Assembly (NCBI RefSeq): GCF_032337115.1
Contig: NZ_JAVXZY010000004.1
Span: 310,001 to 374,000 of the forward strand
Direction of reading: 5' to 3'
Length of the DNA stretch: 64,000 nucleotides
Source of the DNA: Roseateles_C aquae
GTDB lineage: Bacteria; Pseudomonadota; Gammaproteobacteria; Burkholderiales; Burkholderiaceae_C
Positions 18,633 through 27,324 of the stretch are shown here, piece after piece (the stretch's first letter is position 1; each line of letters begins with the position of its first letter). The notes below the pieces were generated by a model, which searched no databases, was not told the DNA's origin, and was given only the letters and a program-made list of their open reading frames with translations. The translations under genes were made by a program, and so were the position numbers.

Positions 18633-18851
18633 CGGCTTGGTGCAGACTGGTGCAGGTCAGTGCCCGGCTGTCAGGCGGCTGACAAGTGCCGCCGCTATGC
18701 TCTGTGCAGCCTGCCGAACTGAGGCGGGCAGGATTGACGGCGTCGCTTGCCAGATCGCCAGCGTTCGGCACAAGATTCAGGCATGCTTCGCGTCCAGCCC
18801 CAGCGTTTTTCTTGACTCCGTCTTTGATCGAGATCGCCGTTTCCCCGTCTT

Positions 18852-19481
18852 ATGAGCCCACCGTCGCTACGCTTTCTGATTGTGGACCCACTGGCAGGCG
18901 TGCAGACCTTTGCGCGCCAGCTGCTTGAGAGCTTCGGCTTTGATCCGCAAGGCATTCTGTGCTGCGGCAATACCGAGACGGCATTGGCCCAGGGCCTGGA
19001 GTTCAAGCCCGATTTCCTGATCACCGACTGGTTCGGCAAGAGCCCCCTCACCGGCCTGGCCCTGCACCAGCGCCTGCTGGAGGTGAAGCCGACATGCCGG
19101 CTCTCACTGCTCAGCTTTGAAGTCACACCCGACCATGAGGCCCAGGCCAAGCAGGCCGGCGCCCGCTTCCTGCTGAAAAAGCCCTTCACCGCCGAAGACC
19201 TGCGTCGCACCCTGCATCAGGCCCTGCAGGTCATGGCCAAGGACTATCCGGAGCTGCACCAGCGGCTGCAGTCGGTGATGATGGCGCCGCGCCCGCAGCC
19301 GGCGATTGCCCCGCGCCCCATCGTGCTGCCGCCCATGGTGCAGTACAAGCCGGGCGACAAGGTGCGCTTCGGCGACAAGACCGAGGTCGTCGAGTGCGTG
19401 GTGGTGCGCCACGGCGAGCTGGTCGTCCAGCTGAAGAACAAGAGCGGCCTGATCCCCGCCACCAAGCTGCAGAAGCAGTAG
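18852..19481 (+). CDS. Receiver-domain protein with a C-terminal beta-rich extension
   Basis: Residues 5 to about 125 form a response-regulator receiver domain. Asp12 is part of the acidic pocket, Asp59 (ITDW) is the likely phosphorylation site, and Lys110 is in LLKKPF. One pocket acidic residue is replaced (VDP rather than DD). Instead of a DNA-binding domain there is a Pro-rich linker (PRPQPAIAPRPIVLPP) and a compact tail of about 45 residues, YKPGDKVRFGDK... LIPATKL, reminiscent of a small beta-barrel. No histidine kinase is adjacent. The target is unknown. Confidence 0.8.
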   Translation: MSPPSLRFLIVDPLAGVQTFARQLLESFGFDPQGILCCGNTETALAQGLEFKPDFLITDWFGKSPLTGLALHQRLLEVKPTCRLSLLSFEVTPDHEAQAKQAGARFLLKKPFTAEDLRRTLHQALQVMAKDYPELHQRLQSVMMAPRPQPAIAPRPIVLPPMVQYKPGDKVRFGDKTEVVECVVVRHGELVVQLKNKSGLIPATKLQKQ

Positions 19482-19527
19482 GCGGGCGGCCCGCTCCCGC
19501 TGCCGCCGCGCCCCTGAGTGCCGCGCC

Positions 19528-21408
19528 TCAGCGCGCGCCGAGCTCTTCCCAGCGTTCCAGCAGCAGCAGCAGCTCTTCGTCGATCTGCGCGGCCCGTGCC
19601 GTCACTTCGGCGATGCGCGCTGCGCCCTGGGTGTAGAGCTCGCTGCCAGTCAGCAGCGCATTGAGCGTGCCCTGCTCGGTTTCCAGCGCGGCGATTCTTG
19701 CCGGCATTTCCTCCAGCTCGCGTTGCTCCTTGTAGCTGAGCTTGCGCGCCTTGGGCGCGGCCACGACGGGCGCTGGCGCCTGTGCAGCGACGGGTGCAGG
19801 CGCAGCAGCGGGCGCCGGCTGGCGCGCCGCCAGCTGCTTGGCACGGGCCGACTGGATCAGCCAGTCCTGCACGCCGCCCTCGTACTCGCGCCAGCGGCCT
19901 TCGCCCTCGCTGACGATGGTGCTGGTGACCACGTTGTCGAGGAAGCGGCGATCGTGGCTGACCAGGAAGACGGTGCCGTCGTACTCGGCCAGCAGTTCTT
20001 CCAACAGTTCCAGCGTCTCGATGTCCAGGTCATTGGTCGGTTCATCGAGCACCAGCACATTGGCCGGGCGGGCGAACAGCCGGGCCAGCAGCAAGCGGTT
20101 GCGCTCGCCGCCGGACAGGCTCTTCACCGGCGAATTGGCCCGTGCCGGCGAGAACAGGAAGTCGCCCAGATAACTCTTCACATGCTTGCGCTGACTGCCG
20201 ATCTCGATCCATTCGCTGCCCGGGCTGATGGTGTCGGCCAGCGTGGCTTCAAGATTCAGCGTATCGCGCATCTGGTCGAAATAAGCCACCGTCAGCCGCG
20301 AGCCCTGGCGCACCTCGCCGCTGTCTGGGGCGAGCTCGCCGAGGATCAGCTTCAGCAGCGTGGTCTTGCCGGCGCCATTGGGGCCGACCAGGCCGACCTT
20401 GTCGCCACGCAGAATCGTTGCGCTGAAATCGTTGACGATGGTGCGATCGCCATAGCGCTTGGAGACGTTCTCCAGCTCGGCCACGATCTTGCCGCTGGCG
20501 CCGCCGGTGTCGATATCGAGCTTGACCTTGCCCTGCACATCGCGGCGCGCGGCATGGGCCAGGCGCATCGCCTCCAGGCGCTGGATGCGCGCGACGCTGC
20601 GCGTGCGCCGGGCCTCGACGCCCTTGCGAATCCAGACCTCTTCCTGGGCCAGCAGCTTGTCGAAGCGGGCGTTGAACAGCGCCTCGTTCTGCAGCTCGTA
20701 TTCCTTGGCCGCGGTGAAGGCAGCGAAGTTGCCGGGGTAGCCGCGCAGCTGGCCGCGGTCCAGCTCGACGATGCGGTTGGCCACGTTGTCCAGGAAGGCG
20801 CGGTCGTGGGTGATCAGCAGCAGGCTGCCCTTGAAGTTGTTAAGCAGCTCTTCCAGCCAGGTGATGGCGTCGAGATCCAGGTGATTGGTCGGCTCATCGA
20901 GCAGCAGCACATCGGGCTGGGCGACCAGGGCGCGGCCCAGCGCGACGCGCTTCTTCAGCCCGCCGGACAAGGAACCGACGATGCGCGAGCCATCCAGGCC
21001 CAGCCGGTGCAGGGTCTCGTCCACCCGCTGTTCCCAGTTCCAGGCGCCGATCTGCTCGATGCGCTCCTGCACCCAGGCCAGATCGTCGTTCTCGTCGTGG
21101 ATCTCATAGCGCTCGCGCAGGCTCTTGGCCTCGGCCACGCCCTCGCTGACGACTTCGAAAATCGTCGCCTCCGGGCGCAGCTCGGGCTCCTGCGGCACAT
21201 AGACGCTGGTCAGCCCCTGTTGCAGCTGCAAGAGGCCATCGTCGAGCTTTTCAAGCCCGGCCAGGATTTTCAGCAGGGACGACTTGCCCGTGCCGTTGCG
21301 GCCAATGAGGCCGACACGCTCGCCGATTTCCAGCGAGAAGGAGGCACCGTCGAGCAGGGCCACGTGGCCGAAAGCGAGATGGGCGTTGGAGATGGATAGG
21401 ACTGCCAT
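19528..21408 (-). CDS. uup: ABC-F family ATPase, Uup-like
   Basis: Soluble ABC-F protein with two ATP-binding cassettes: Walker A GRNGTGKSS with signature LSGGLKKR, and Walker A GPNGAGKTT with LSGGERNR. They are joined by the ABC-F linker. A C-terminal coiled-coil domain (about the last 90 residues, after a Pro/Ala-rich hinge) is typical of Uup, which acts on ribosomes or branched DNA. 626 residues using the ATG at 21406-21408; a start three codons earlier is possible. Confidence 0.93.
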   Translation of the reverse strand: MAVLSISNAHLAFGHVALLDGASFSLEIGERVGLIGRNGTGKSSLLKILAGLEKLDDGLLQLQQGLTSVYVPQEPELRPEATIFEVVSEGVAEAKSLRERYEIHDENDDLAWVQERIEQIGAWNWEQRVDETLHRLGLDGSRIVGSLSGGLKKRVALGRALVAQPDVLLLDEPTNHLDLDAITWLEELLNNFKGSLLLITHDRAFLDNVANRIVELDRGQLRGYPGNFAAFTAAKEYELQNEALFNARFDKLLAQEEVWIRKGVEARRTRSVARIQRLEAMRLAHAARRDVQGKVKLDIDTGGASGKIVAELENVSKRYGDRTIVNDFSATILRGDKVGLVGPNGAGKTTLLKLILGELAPDSGEVRQGSRLTVAYFDQMRDTLNLEATLADTISPGSEWIEIGSQRKHVKSYLGDFLFSPARANSPVKSLSGGERNRLLLARLFARPANVLVLDEPTNDLDIETLELLEELLAEYDGTVFLVSHDRRFLDNVVTSTIVSEGEGRWREYEGGVQDWLIQSARAKQLAARQPAPAAAPAPVAAQAPAPVVAAPKARKLSYKEQRELEEMPARIAALETEQGTLNALLTGSELYTQGAARIAEVTARAAQIDEELLLLLERWEELGAR

Positions 21409-21456
21409 GGCCCGCATTGTCCTCGACCGCCGCGCTCGGGCGCCTTCGATGCCGGT

Positions 21457-22317
21457 TCAGGCCCAGATTCGATAGACCCAGAAGGCCTCGTGCAGATCGA
21501 TGCGCTGGCGCAGCTCCTCGGGGCTGAAGCCGGTGACGCGGCGGGTTTCGCGGCACAGATGGGCCTGATCGGTATAGCCGGCATCCTGGGCCAGCGCGCT
21601 CCAGACCACCTCGCCGGCCGCCATCTCCTCGCGGACCTGGAAGAAGGTCGCCTCGGCGCGGCTGATGCCGCGCAGCGCACGCAGGCTTTGCCCGCTCCAC
21701 TGCTTGATGCGCCGCTCCATCTGCCGCAGGCTGGCGCCGTGGCCGCCGGCCACCGCACGCATGGCCAGGTTCTGCGTCCAGTCGCGGTAGCGGCCCCGGT
21801 AGGGCCTGTCCCCGCCACGCAGGGCGCGCCAGCGCGGCAGCAAAAAGGCTTCCAGCAGCTGCTGGCAGTGATGCTCATCGCGCGCCGCCAGCATCTGCTG
21901 ATTGAGCTGCTGCCAGTCCTCGCCGAGCAGCTGCTCGACGGGCAGGTAGCGATCCATCAGCGTCGACAGGTCCAGCCCGGTCAGCGCATGCAGGGCCTCG
22001 GGCTGTATCGCCACCATGAAGCAGCGGATGCCCGCCTCGGAGCGGAACTGCACCGGGCGGCTGCGCGGGCCGCCGATCAGGCTGCGGTGAGTGAGCGGCT
22101 CCAGCTGGCCGTCCTCACGCACCTCCCAGCCCTCGCCTTCCAGCGTCCAGGTCAGGCCACAGAAGGGCGTGGCCGGGAAATGGCTGTTGCGCTGCGCTTC
22201 GCTGAGCGCCGCAGCCCGGCTGGTGTCGCGCCAGAGCGAGGCATGCAGGCAGCCGGACAGCGCCAGGCTGGGCACCAGCAGGCGCGCGACGGTATCGGGA
22301 TGGCGATCAGTCTCCAT
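21457..22317 (-). CDS. AraC family transcriptional regulator
   Basis: 286-residue regulator. The C-terminal third carries an AraC-type double helix-turn-helix: SLRQMERRIKQWSGQSLRALRGISR, then VVWSALAQDAGYTDQAHLCRETRRVTGFSPEEL. The N-terminal part is an unrecognised sensor domain. The ATG at 22315-22317 keeps it clear of the divergent gene. It lies next to a divergent P450, its plausible target. Confidence 0.88.
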   Translation of the reverse strand: METDRHPDTVARLLVPSLALSGCLHASLWRDTSRAAALSEAQRNSHFPATPFCGLTWTLEGEGWEVREDGQLEPLTHRSLIGGPRSRPVQFRSEAGIRCFMVAIQPEALHALTGLDLSTLMDRYLPVEQLLGEDWQQLNQQMLAARDEHHCQQLLEAFLLPRWRALRGGDRPYRGRYRDWTQNLAMRAVAGGHGASLRQMERRIKQWSGQSLRALRGISRAEATFFQVREEMAAGEVVWSALAQDAGYTDQAHLCRETRRVTGFSPEELRQRIDLHEAFWVYRIWA

Positions 22318-22423
22318 GGCGCAAGTGTAGGCAAGCGAGATGGCTGCCGCGGCACGGTGCGGTGCAGCGCCCATGTCGTTTTCGTTCAAGACGCCCGCCG
22401 ACCGCCGCGGCACCATGGCGGCC

Positions 22424-23794
22424 ATGAACCAGCCCACCACCCTGAACGGCGGCCAGGCCGCCCGCCCCGCCACGCCCCCCGGCCCCAGCGGCTTCGGTTT
22501 TGCCCAGATGCGGGCGATGCGCCAGGACTACCTCGGCACCATACGTGGCTGGCAGCAGCGCTACGGCGACGTGGTCTGCCAGCGTTTGATGGTCTATCGC
22601 GACTACAGCTTCTTCCACCCCGATCACATCCGCGAACTGCTGGTTGCCTCGCACGATCAGCTGATCCGCTGGGAGCGCGGTACCGAGATCTTTGCCTCGG
22701 CCCATGGCCAGAGCGTCATCGTCGCCGAGGGCGCGCCGTGGAAGCGCCAGCGTCAGATGCTGCAGCCGGGCTTTTCGCCCAAGCGCGTCGAGGCCTTTGT
22801 GCCGCTGATGATTGAGGCCGGCAGCCAGGCCATGGCGCGCTGGAAAAGCCTGGATCAGTTCCCCTTCGAGGCGGCGATGACGCAGCTGACCATGGAGGTC
22901 ATCCTGCGCAGCCTGTTCTCGCACAGCGATGAAGCTCAGGCGCAGGCCGCGGCCGAGGCGGTGCATGTGCTCAGCGTCGTCGCCATGGGCGAGTTCTACT
23001 GGCCGGTCAGCAGCCCCTTGTGGGCGCCATGGAAGGCGCCCAAGCGACGCGCGCTGCAGACGCTGGACAGCCTGATCCGCGGCGAGCTGGCGCGCCGCCG
23101 CGAGGATGCGACGCCGCGCGACGATCTGCTCAACATGATGCGCAACCTGCGCGATCCGCAAGGCCAGGGCTTCGATGAACGCGGTCTGCGCGATGAATGC
23201 ATGACCACCTTCCTGGCCGGCCACGAAACCACCGCCGCGGCGCTGAGCTGGTGGGGCTGGTGCATGGCCGCGCATCCTGAGCTCCAGCAGCGCATTGCCG
23301 ACGAGATCAGCAGCGTGATCGGCGAGCGCACGCCCACCGCGGCCGATCTGCCGCAGCTGCATCAGCTCAACCTCAGCATCAAGGAAACGCTGCGCCTGTA
23401 TCCGCCCGGCGCCGCGCTGTTGACGCGCCGAACCACGGCGCCGCTGCAAATCGCCGGCTACGCCATCCCAACCGGATCGATGATCCGCCTGACCCCTGCC
23501 ATCACCCAGCGCGACCCGCGCTGGTTCGAGGAGCCTGACGCCTTCCGGCCCGAGCGCTTCGACCCGGCCAGCGGCCATGCCGACATTCCCCGCGGCGCCT
23601 ATCTGCCCTTTGGTGCCGGTCCGCGGGTCTGCCTGGGCAGCCATTTCGCCACCACCGAGATGCTGCTGATCGGCGCCATGATTTTGCAGCGCTACCGCTT
23701 GAGCGCCGTGCCGGGCTTGCCGGCCCCACGGCCCGAGCTCAACATCACGCTGCGACCGGACACGCCGCTGCAGCTGCGCCTCAACCCGCGCTGA
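22424..23794 (+). CDS. Cytochrome P450
   Basis: Haem-thiolate monooxygenase of about 456 residues. Signatures in order are the oxygen-binding I-helix AGHETT, the K-helix ExxR (KETLR), the PERF segment (DAFRPERFDPAS), and the haem loop FGAGPRVCLG with the axial Cys403. The pattern resembles bacterial class-E (CYP4/CYP102-like) P450s that hydroxylate lipid-like substrates. No redox partner is nearby. The start is uncertain: in-frame ATGs exist at 22373, 22415 and 22424, none with a strong ribosome site. Confidence 0.93.
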   Translation: MNQPTTLNGGQAARPATPPGPSGFGFAQMRAMRQDYLGTIRGWQQRYGDVVCQRLMVYRDYSFFHPDHIRELLVASHDQLIRWERGTEIFASAHGQSVIVAEGAPWKRQRQMLQPGFSPKRVEAFVPLMIEAGSQAMARWKSLDQFPFEAAMTQLTMEVILRSLFSHSDEAQAQAAAEAVHVLSVVAMGEFYWPVSSPLWAPWKAPKRRALQTLDSLIRGELARRREDATPRDDLLNMMRNLRDPQGQGFDERGLRDECMTTFLAGHETTAAALSWWGWCMAAHPELQQRIADEISSVIGERTPTAADLPQLHQLNLSIKETLRLYPPGAALLTRRTTAPLQIAGYAIPTGSMIRLTPAITQRDPRWFEEPDAFRPERFDPASGHADIPRGAYLPFGAGPRVCLGSHFATTEMLLIGAMILQRYRLSAVPGLPAPRPELNITLRPDTPLQLRLNPR

Positions 23795-23803
23795 ATCCAG
23801 GCT

Positions 23804-24052
23804 TCAGTCGCGATCGGTATAGATGCCCGCGCACAGCGCCAGGCCGATCAGGTAGAGCAGCCAGGTCTGCGACACCAGATAGGGATAGAGCATCAGCGCC
23901 AGCCCCAGCCAGCGGGTGCGTGGCCGCTGGCGCACACGGCCCAGGCGAAATGCGGCCAGGCCGATCAGCCCGAACAGGATGGCACCAAAGATGTAGGCCG
24001 GGCTCGGCCATTGAAAGCCGAGCGCCTGCAGCATCGCCATTTGATCGTTCAT
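23804..24052 (-). CDS. Small conserved-type membrane protein
   Basis: 82-residue protein with three hydrophobic segments (AYIFGAILFGLIGLAAF, WLGLALMLYPYLVSQTWLLYLIGLALCAGIY) separated by a basic loop RVRQRPRTR. No enzymatic motif. The codon pattern and opening with ATG suggest a real gene. It is convergent with the P450, with only 9 bp between the stops. Function unknown. Confidence 0.7.
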   Translation of the reverse strand: MNDQMAMLQALGFQWPSPAYIFGAILFGLIGLAAFRLGRVRQRPRTRWLGLALMLYPYLVSQTWLLYLIGLALCAGIYTDRD

Positions 24053-24153
24053 GGCGCGCGAGTATGCGCCCTTCGCTCCGTGCAGCCGGCGACTTTACCG
24101 ATGGGCAAAGTCGCTGAGCCAGGCAAGCCCGAACGGCGGGCCGCGCGCCCGCC

Positions 24154-24168
24154 GGGGTCAGGTCTTGC
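24154..24168 (+). repeat. GGGGTCAGGTCTTGC motif copy after the chitinase stop
   Basis: Exact 15-base copy lying 13 bp past the stop of the chitinase gene (which is on the other strand), in the gap 24053-24180. Other exact copies are at 7631 and 14255. The gap holds nothing else recognisable. Confidence 0.6.
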
Positions 24169-24180
24169 CCAGACTGGCAC

Positions 24181-25536
24181 TCAGGGCAGCGTCTTCAAGT
24201 GCGCCTTCACCGGCACCGAGAAGTTGTGGCCATCCGCCTTGTCCCAGTTGATCGACCAAGTCATCGCACCGCGGAAGCTCGGGTAGGCCTGCTTGGGTTT
24301 CACCGTGCCGCAGTTCTGCAACAGGGTCAGGCAGCTGAGCGCCTGGTTGATGACACTGGGCGGTGCATAGCCACGGCCGGCCGAGCGGGTGCCCGAGGGC
24401 ACGCCGAAGGCGACCTGATCCGGCCGCAGGCCCGGGAAGGCCCAGCCCGTGCCCTGGCTGACCTTGAAGCCCTCGATCAGCATCAGGCTGCCGCCGACCA
24501 GCGCGTCCACCGTGCCCTCGTTGAGCGTGCGCCCATCGGTGTAGGTAAAGCCGCCGTTGTTGTAGTACTGGACGTGGATCATCGTCAGCTCGTTGCGCAG
24601 GCCGTCGATGATGGGCAGGTAGGCGCCCCAGATGCTGCCGTAGGCCACATAGCCGCCCTGCACATAGGGATGCTCGGGCGCCATCGACAGGTAGAAGCTC
24701 GGCCCGACCTTGGCCTTGAGCTGCTTCACGCCGCTGATCAGGTTGTTGATGATCGGTGAGCCCAGCGAGACGCCGGCGCCACTCTCCAGGTCGAGATCGA
24801 TGCCATCGAAACCGTACTTGGCGATCAGCGCCGCCAGCGTGTTGACGAAGTTCGTCACCTGCGCACTGGTGTTCAGCGTCATCCGGCCCTCCTGGCCGCC
24901 TAGCGACAGCACCACCTTCTTGCCCTTGGCCCGCTTGGCGGCAATGTCGGCAATGAAATCGGCCTCGCTGCCGGCGCCCGGATCGAGCTGGAAGTCGACG
25001 CCGCCATTGCCCGCATCGCTGGCAAAGGACACCATGATCACATCCCAGTCGTCACGGACATCGCGGATGCGGATCGGTGCGCCGGCGCCATTGCTGAAAT
25101 TGTGCCAATAGCCGATCAGCGCATGCTTGGGCAGACCCGGGCTGGGCGTCGGCGTCGGTGTTGGCGTCGGTGTTGGCGTCGGTGTTGGTGTTGGTGTTGG
25201 CGTGGGGGTTGGCGTGGGGGTAGGTGTTGGTGTGGGGGTTGGCGTCGGGCTGGCCGTGCAGTCAGCCACATAGCGCCACAGCGTCGGCGCCGCGACCGGG
25301 TTCCAGCCGGTGCCCACATAGGCGGTGTGCGTCACCAGCGCGCTGTAGTCCTTGCCCTGGTAGCTGGCCAGGGTGTTGGCGAGATAGGTCTTGCCTTCGG
25401 CCCAGGCGGCCGAACAGGTCGCCGCCTGGGCCGCCCAGGGCGTGGCCGCCATCAGGGCCAGCCACAGCGTCTGACGACGAGCGCCGTGAGCGGCGCCGCG
25501 CAGCCGGCGCTGCGCTGAAGAAACGGAATGAGACAT
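24181..25536 (-). CDS. Secreted GH18 chitinase with N-terminal chitin-binding module
   Basis: Extracellular endo-acting chitinase of 451 residues. Order: signal peptide (...LWLALMAATPWAAQA), a CBM5/12-like chitin-binding module (CSAAWAEGKTYLANTLASYQGKDYSALV... RYVADC), a Pro-Thr linker of repeated PT units, then the GH18 barrel. The catalytic D-G-I-D-L-D-L-E motif spans residues 244-251 with Glu251 as acid. IHVQYYNN and MTWSINWD are further GH18 signatures. The start ATG (25534-25536) has GGAGG upstream. Three TGGTATT-like boxes upstream suggest control by an N-acetylglucosamine regulator. Confidence 0.96.
   Translation of the reverse strand: MSHSVSSAQRRLRGAAHGARRQTLWLALMAATPWAAQAATCSAAWAEGKTYLANTLASYQGKDYSALVTHTAYVGTGWNPVAAPTLWRYVADCTASPTPTPTPTPTPTPTPTPTPTPTPTPTPTPTPTPTPSPGLPKHALIGYWHNFSNGAGAPIRIRDVRDDWDVIMVSFASDAGNGGVDFQLDPGAGSEADFIADIAAKRAKGKKVVLSLGGQEGRMTLNTSAQVTNFVNTLAALIAKYGFDGIDLDLESGAGVSLGSPIINNLISGVKQLKAKVGPSFYLSMAPEHPYVQGGYVAYGSIWGAYLPIIDGLRNELTMIHVQYYNNGGFTYTDGRTLNEGTVDALVGGSLMLIEGFKVSQGTGWAFPGLRPDQVAFGVPSGTRSAGRGYAPPSVINQALSCLTLLQNCGTVKPKQAYPSFRGAMTWSINWDKADGHNFSVPVKAHLKTLP
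25140..25253 (-). repeat. Coding tandem repeat for the chitinase Pro-Thr linker
   Basis: Short units of the GGTGTTGGCGTC type repeat across this stretch and encode (Pro-Thr)n between the chitin-binding module and the catalytic domain. The length is likely to vary between strains by slippage. Confidence 0.85.
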
Positions 25537-25725
25537 GCAAACCTCCAGCAATCGGAGCGGGGTGAAAACCGGCACCTGCACGGCGCACGCCTCAAGCGCA
25601 CGCGCTTCGGGGCCGAACAGCGTCGACCCCTCCTGCTCACCCAACTTGGAATCGACCAGCCCTTGCCAGCCCTGCAAGCCCCGTCAGGTGGCGCGCAGCC
25701 CTGCCATCGCAGGATCAAGCGCTAT

Positions 25726-25754
25726 TGGTATTTTTTTGGTCTTGCATTGGTATT
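25726..25754. promoter_or_regulatory. Three tandem TGGT(A/C)TT boxes (NagQ-like operator)
   Basis: TGGTATT at 25726, TGGTCTT at 25737 and TGGTATT at 25748 recur at exactly 11-bp intervals, one DNA helical turn. This fits the TGGTATT-N4-TGGTATT boxes I recall for the GntR regulator NagQ of the N-acetylglucosamine regulon in Xanthomonas. They lie about 190-220 bp upstream of the chitinase start, in the 346-bp gap 25537-25882. I saw no convincing -10/-35 pair in that gap. Confidence 0.75.
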
Positions 25755-25882
25755 TCACTACGTGCCAAGCGCCATGGCATGAGGATCAACCCTTCCCAGG
25801 GCAGAGCTCTTCAGTTGGCCACGACAAGCCAGGCCGCAGCAACGGGCCGGGCAAAGAAACGCCTGAATCGCCCGAAGCGCGA

Positions 25883-26341
25883 TCAGCTATTGCGTGCGAC
25901 GTCGGCGTAGGCCTTCAGGGCCGAGCTGTCGGCTGGCTTTTCAAGCGAGGGATGCTCGAAGTCGTAGGCTTCCTGCTCCAGCACGGAGACCAGGCCATCC
26001 TTGTTGCCGTCGGCTGGCCGGTAGGCGGCCTCGGGCAGACCGCCCCGGCCACCGCTCGCCGGCAGCTGCGCGGCCGCTGCACTGGCTGAGCTGTTCTGAG
26101 CCTGTGGCGCCGGAGTCTCCGGCGCGCGCGCCGGCTGCGCCGGCCTGGCCTCCGCAGCAACGGCCTGAACCGGCTCTTGCTCGGCCTGCTTGAGCGCCTC
26201 GGCAGAAATGCTGACCTGGGTGCTCTCGCCCTCGGTGGCCTGCTCGGCCTTGGGGCGCAGTCTGCTGGCGGGATCAAGCGCCTGCTTGAGCGAACCAGGC
26301 GTAGCACTCGTGACCGACGGAGTGGACAGTGATGCGACCAT
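25883..26341 (-). CDS. Hypothetical protein with EF-hand-like loop
   Basis: 152-residue protein, Ala/Pro/Gln-rich and low-complexity for its first two thirds. It then has D-G-N-K-D-G-L-V-S-V-L-E, which matches an EF-hand calcium loop (positions 1, 3, 5 and 12 acidic or polar, Gly at 6). No signal peptide is evident. The ATG at 26339-26341 has AAGGAG upstream, so expression is plausible. Function unknown; similar single-loop proteins are common in proteobacteria. Confidence 0.7.
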   Translation of the reverse strand: MVASLSTPSVTSATPGSLKQALDPASRLRPKAEQATEGESTQVSISAEALKQAEQEPVQAVAAEARPAQPARAPETPAPQAQNSSASAAAAQLPASGGRGGLPEAAYRPADGNKDGLVSVLEQEAYDFEHPSLEKPADSSALKAYADVARNS

Positions 26342-26541
26342 GGTGTGACTCCTTGCCTGAAGACTGCAAGCCAAGCTTCAGCGCCAGAACGAAGGCGCTG
26401 CCGGCAATGGTAGTCCGATTGTCCACCGCACACCACCGGGCCTGTTGCCCATGTGCGCCAGCGCACCGACACCGCATGGCCGCATCGACATCCTCGGGCC
26501 TCGGCGCGAGCTCAGGCCGCGCGACACTCAAGGAGCCCAGC

Positions 26542-27324
26542 ATGTCCAAAGGCCAACGCGGCAACAAGGAAGCCAAGAAGCCCAAGCAGCCCCCCAAGCC
26601 TCTGCTTCCGCCTGCCTCACCCGACCGGCACGAAGCGCCTCTTCCACCGCGCAGCCGCGCCATGGCGGCCTCACAAAGCCCGCACATCAGACAGCCTTCG
26701 GGCCACGTCTACCGGTTCAGCCGAGCTCGCAACGGCTGGGGTCTTACGCCTCCGGTGTTGGTGCTGAGCACGGCGATGCTGTTCGCTGGTGCTGCGCAGG
26801 CTGGACTGGTGCTCGTCGGACAGAACGACAGCTGGAAGGTCAAGAACCCGAGAAACGAGTTGGCAACAGACATGAGTCTTCTGACAAACGGCCCGGCCTT
26901 GAGTTGCGCACTATCAAGTGGGGGCGCCGCGTTCGACAGTTGCTCTCAAGGCCTCGCCAATGGCCTTACGTTTTTTGTCGGCACCGGTGCCAATGCCGGC
27001 TCTGGTGTGGCTGCAAATGGCTACTACGTGATCACCTTCAGCAACCTTGCCGCCGGAACGGAAATCAGCGTCGACTTTTCCTACGGGCCGCACAACGTCG
27101 TCGACATTTCCTTGGTCACGGACTACAACTACTTGGGCCAGTTTGACCCTGCATTTCCACCAGGACCGCCCGGGCAGGATGGTCTGATACATGGCCTGGC
27201 CGAGCCTCCTGCCAGCGCGCTTATCCTGCTTGCCATGCTGGGGCTTGCGATACCGCGAAAGTTGGGCCGGAGAATGGAAAACTGGTGGGCCGCTCGCTCA
27301 GAGCAGCGCGGCATGATGCCTTAG
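26542..27324 (+). CDS. MSKGQ-type small-protein start fused to a PEP-CTERM-like secreted protein
   Basis: One open frame of 260 codons that looks like two proteins. It opens with AAGGAG and MSKGQRGNKEAKKPKQPP, which I recall as the start of a short basic protein family in Burkholderiales. It then continues without a stop into a signal-like helix (PPVLVLSTAMLFAGAAQAGLVL), a Gly/Asn-rich secreted-type domain and a C-terminal EPPASALILLAMLGLAIPRKLGRR. That tail resembles a PEP-CTERM sorting signal. The last 27 bp overlap the 3' end of convergent fghA. Possibly a read-through fusion, or two genes whose second start I cannot place. Confidence 0.6.
   Translation: MSKGQRGNKEAKKPKQPPKPLLPPASPDRHEAPLPPRSRAMAASQSPHIRQPSGHVYRFSRARNGWGLTPPVLVLSTAMLFAGAAQAGLVLVGQNDSWKVKNPRNELATDMSLLTNGPALSCALSSGGAAFDSCSQGLANGLTFFVGTGANAGSGVAANGYYVITFSNLAAGTEISVDFSYGPHNVVDISLVTDYNYLGQFDPAFPPGPPGQDGLIHGLAEPPASALILLAMLGLAIPRKLGRRMENWWAARSEQRGMMP

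Noticed and set aside
25140..25253. Short tandem units suggestive of a CRISPR or VNTR.
   Set aside because: They are in frame and encode the Pro-Thr linker of the chitinase; no spacers.
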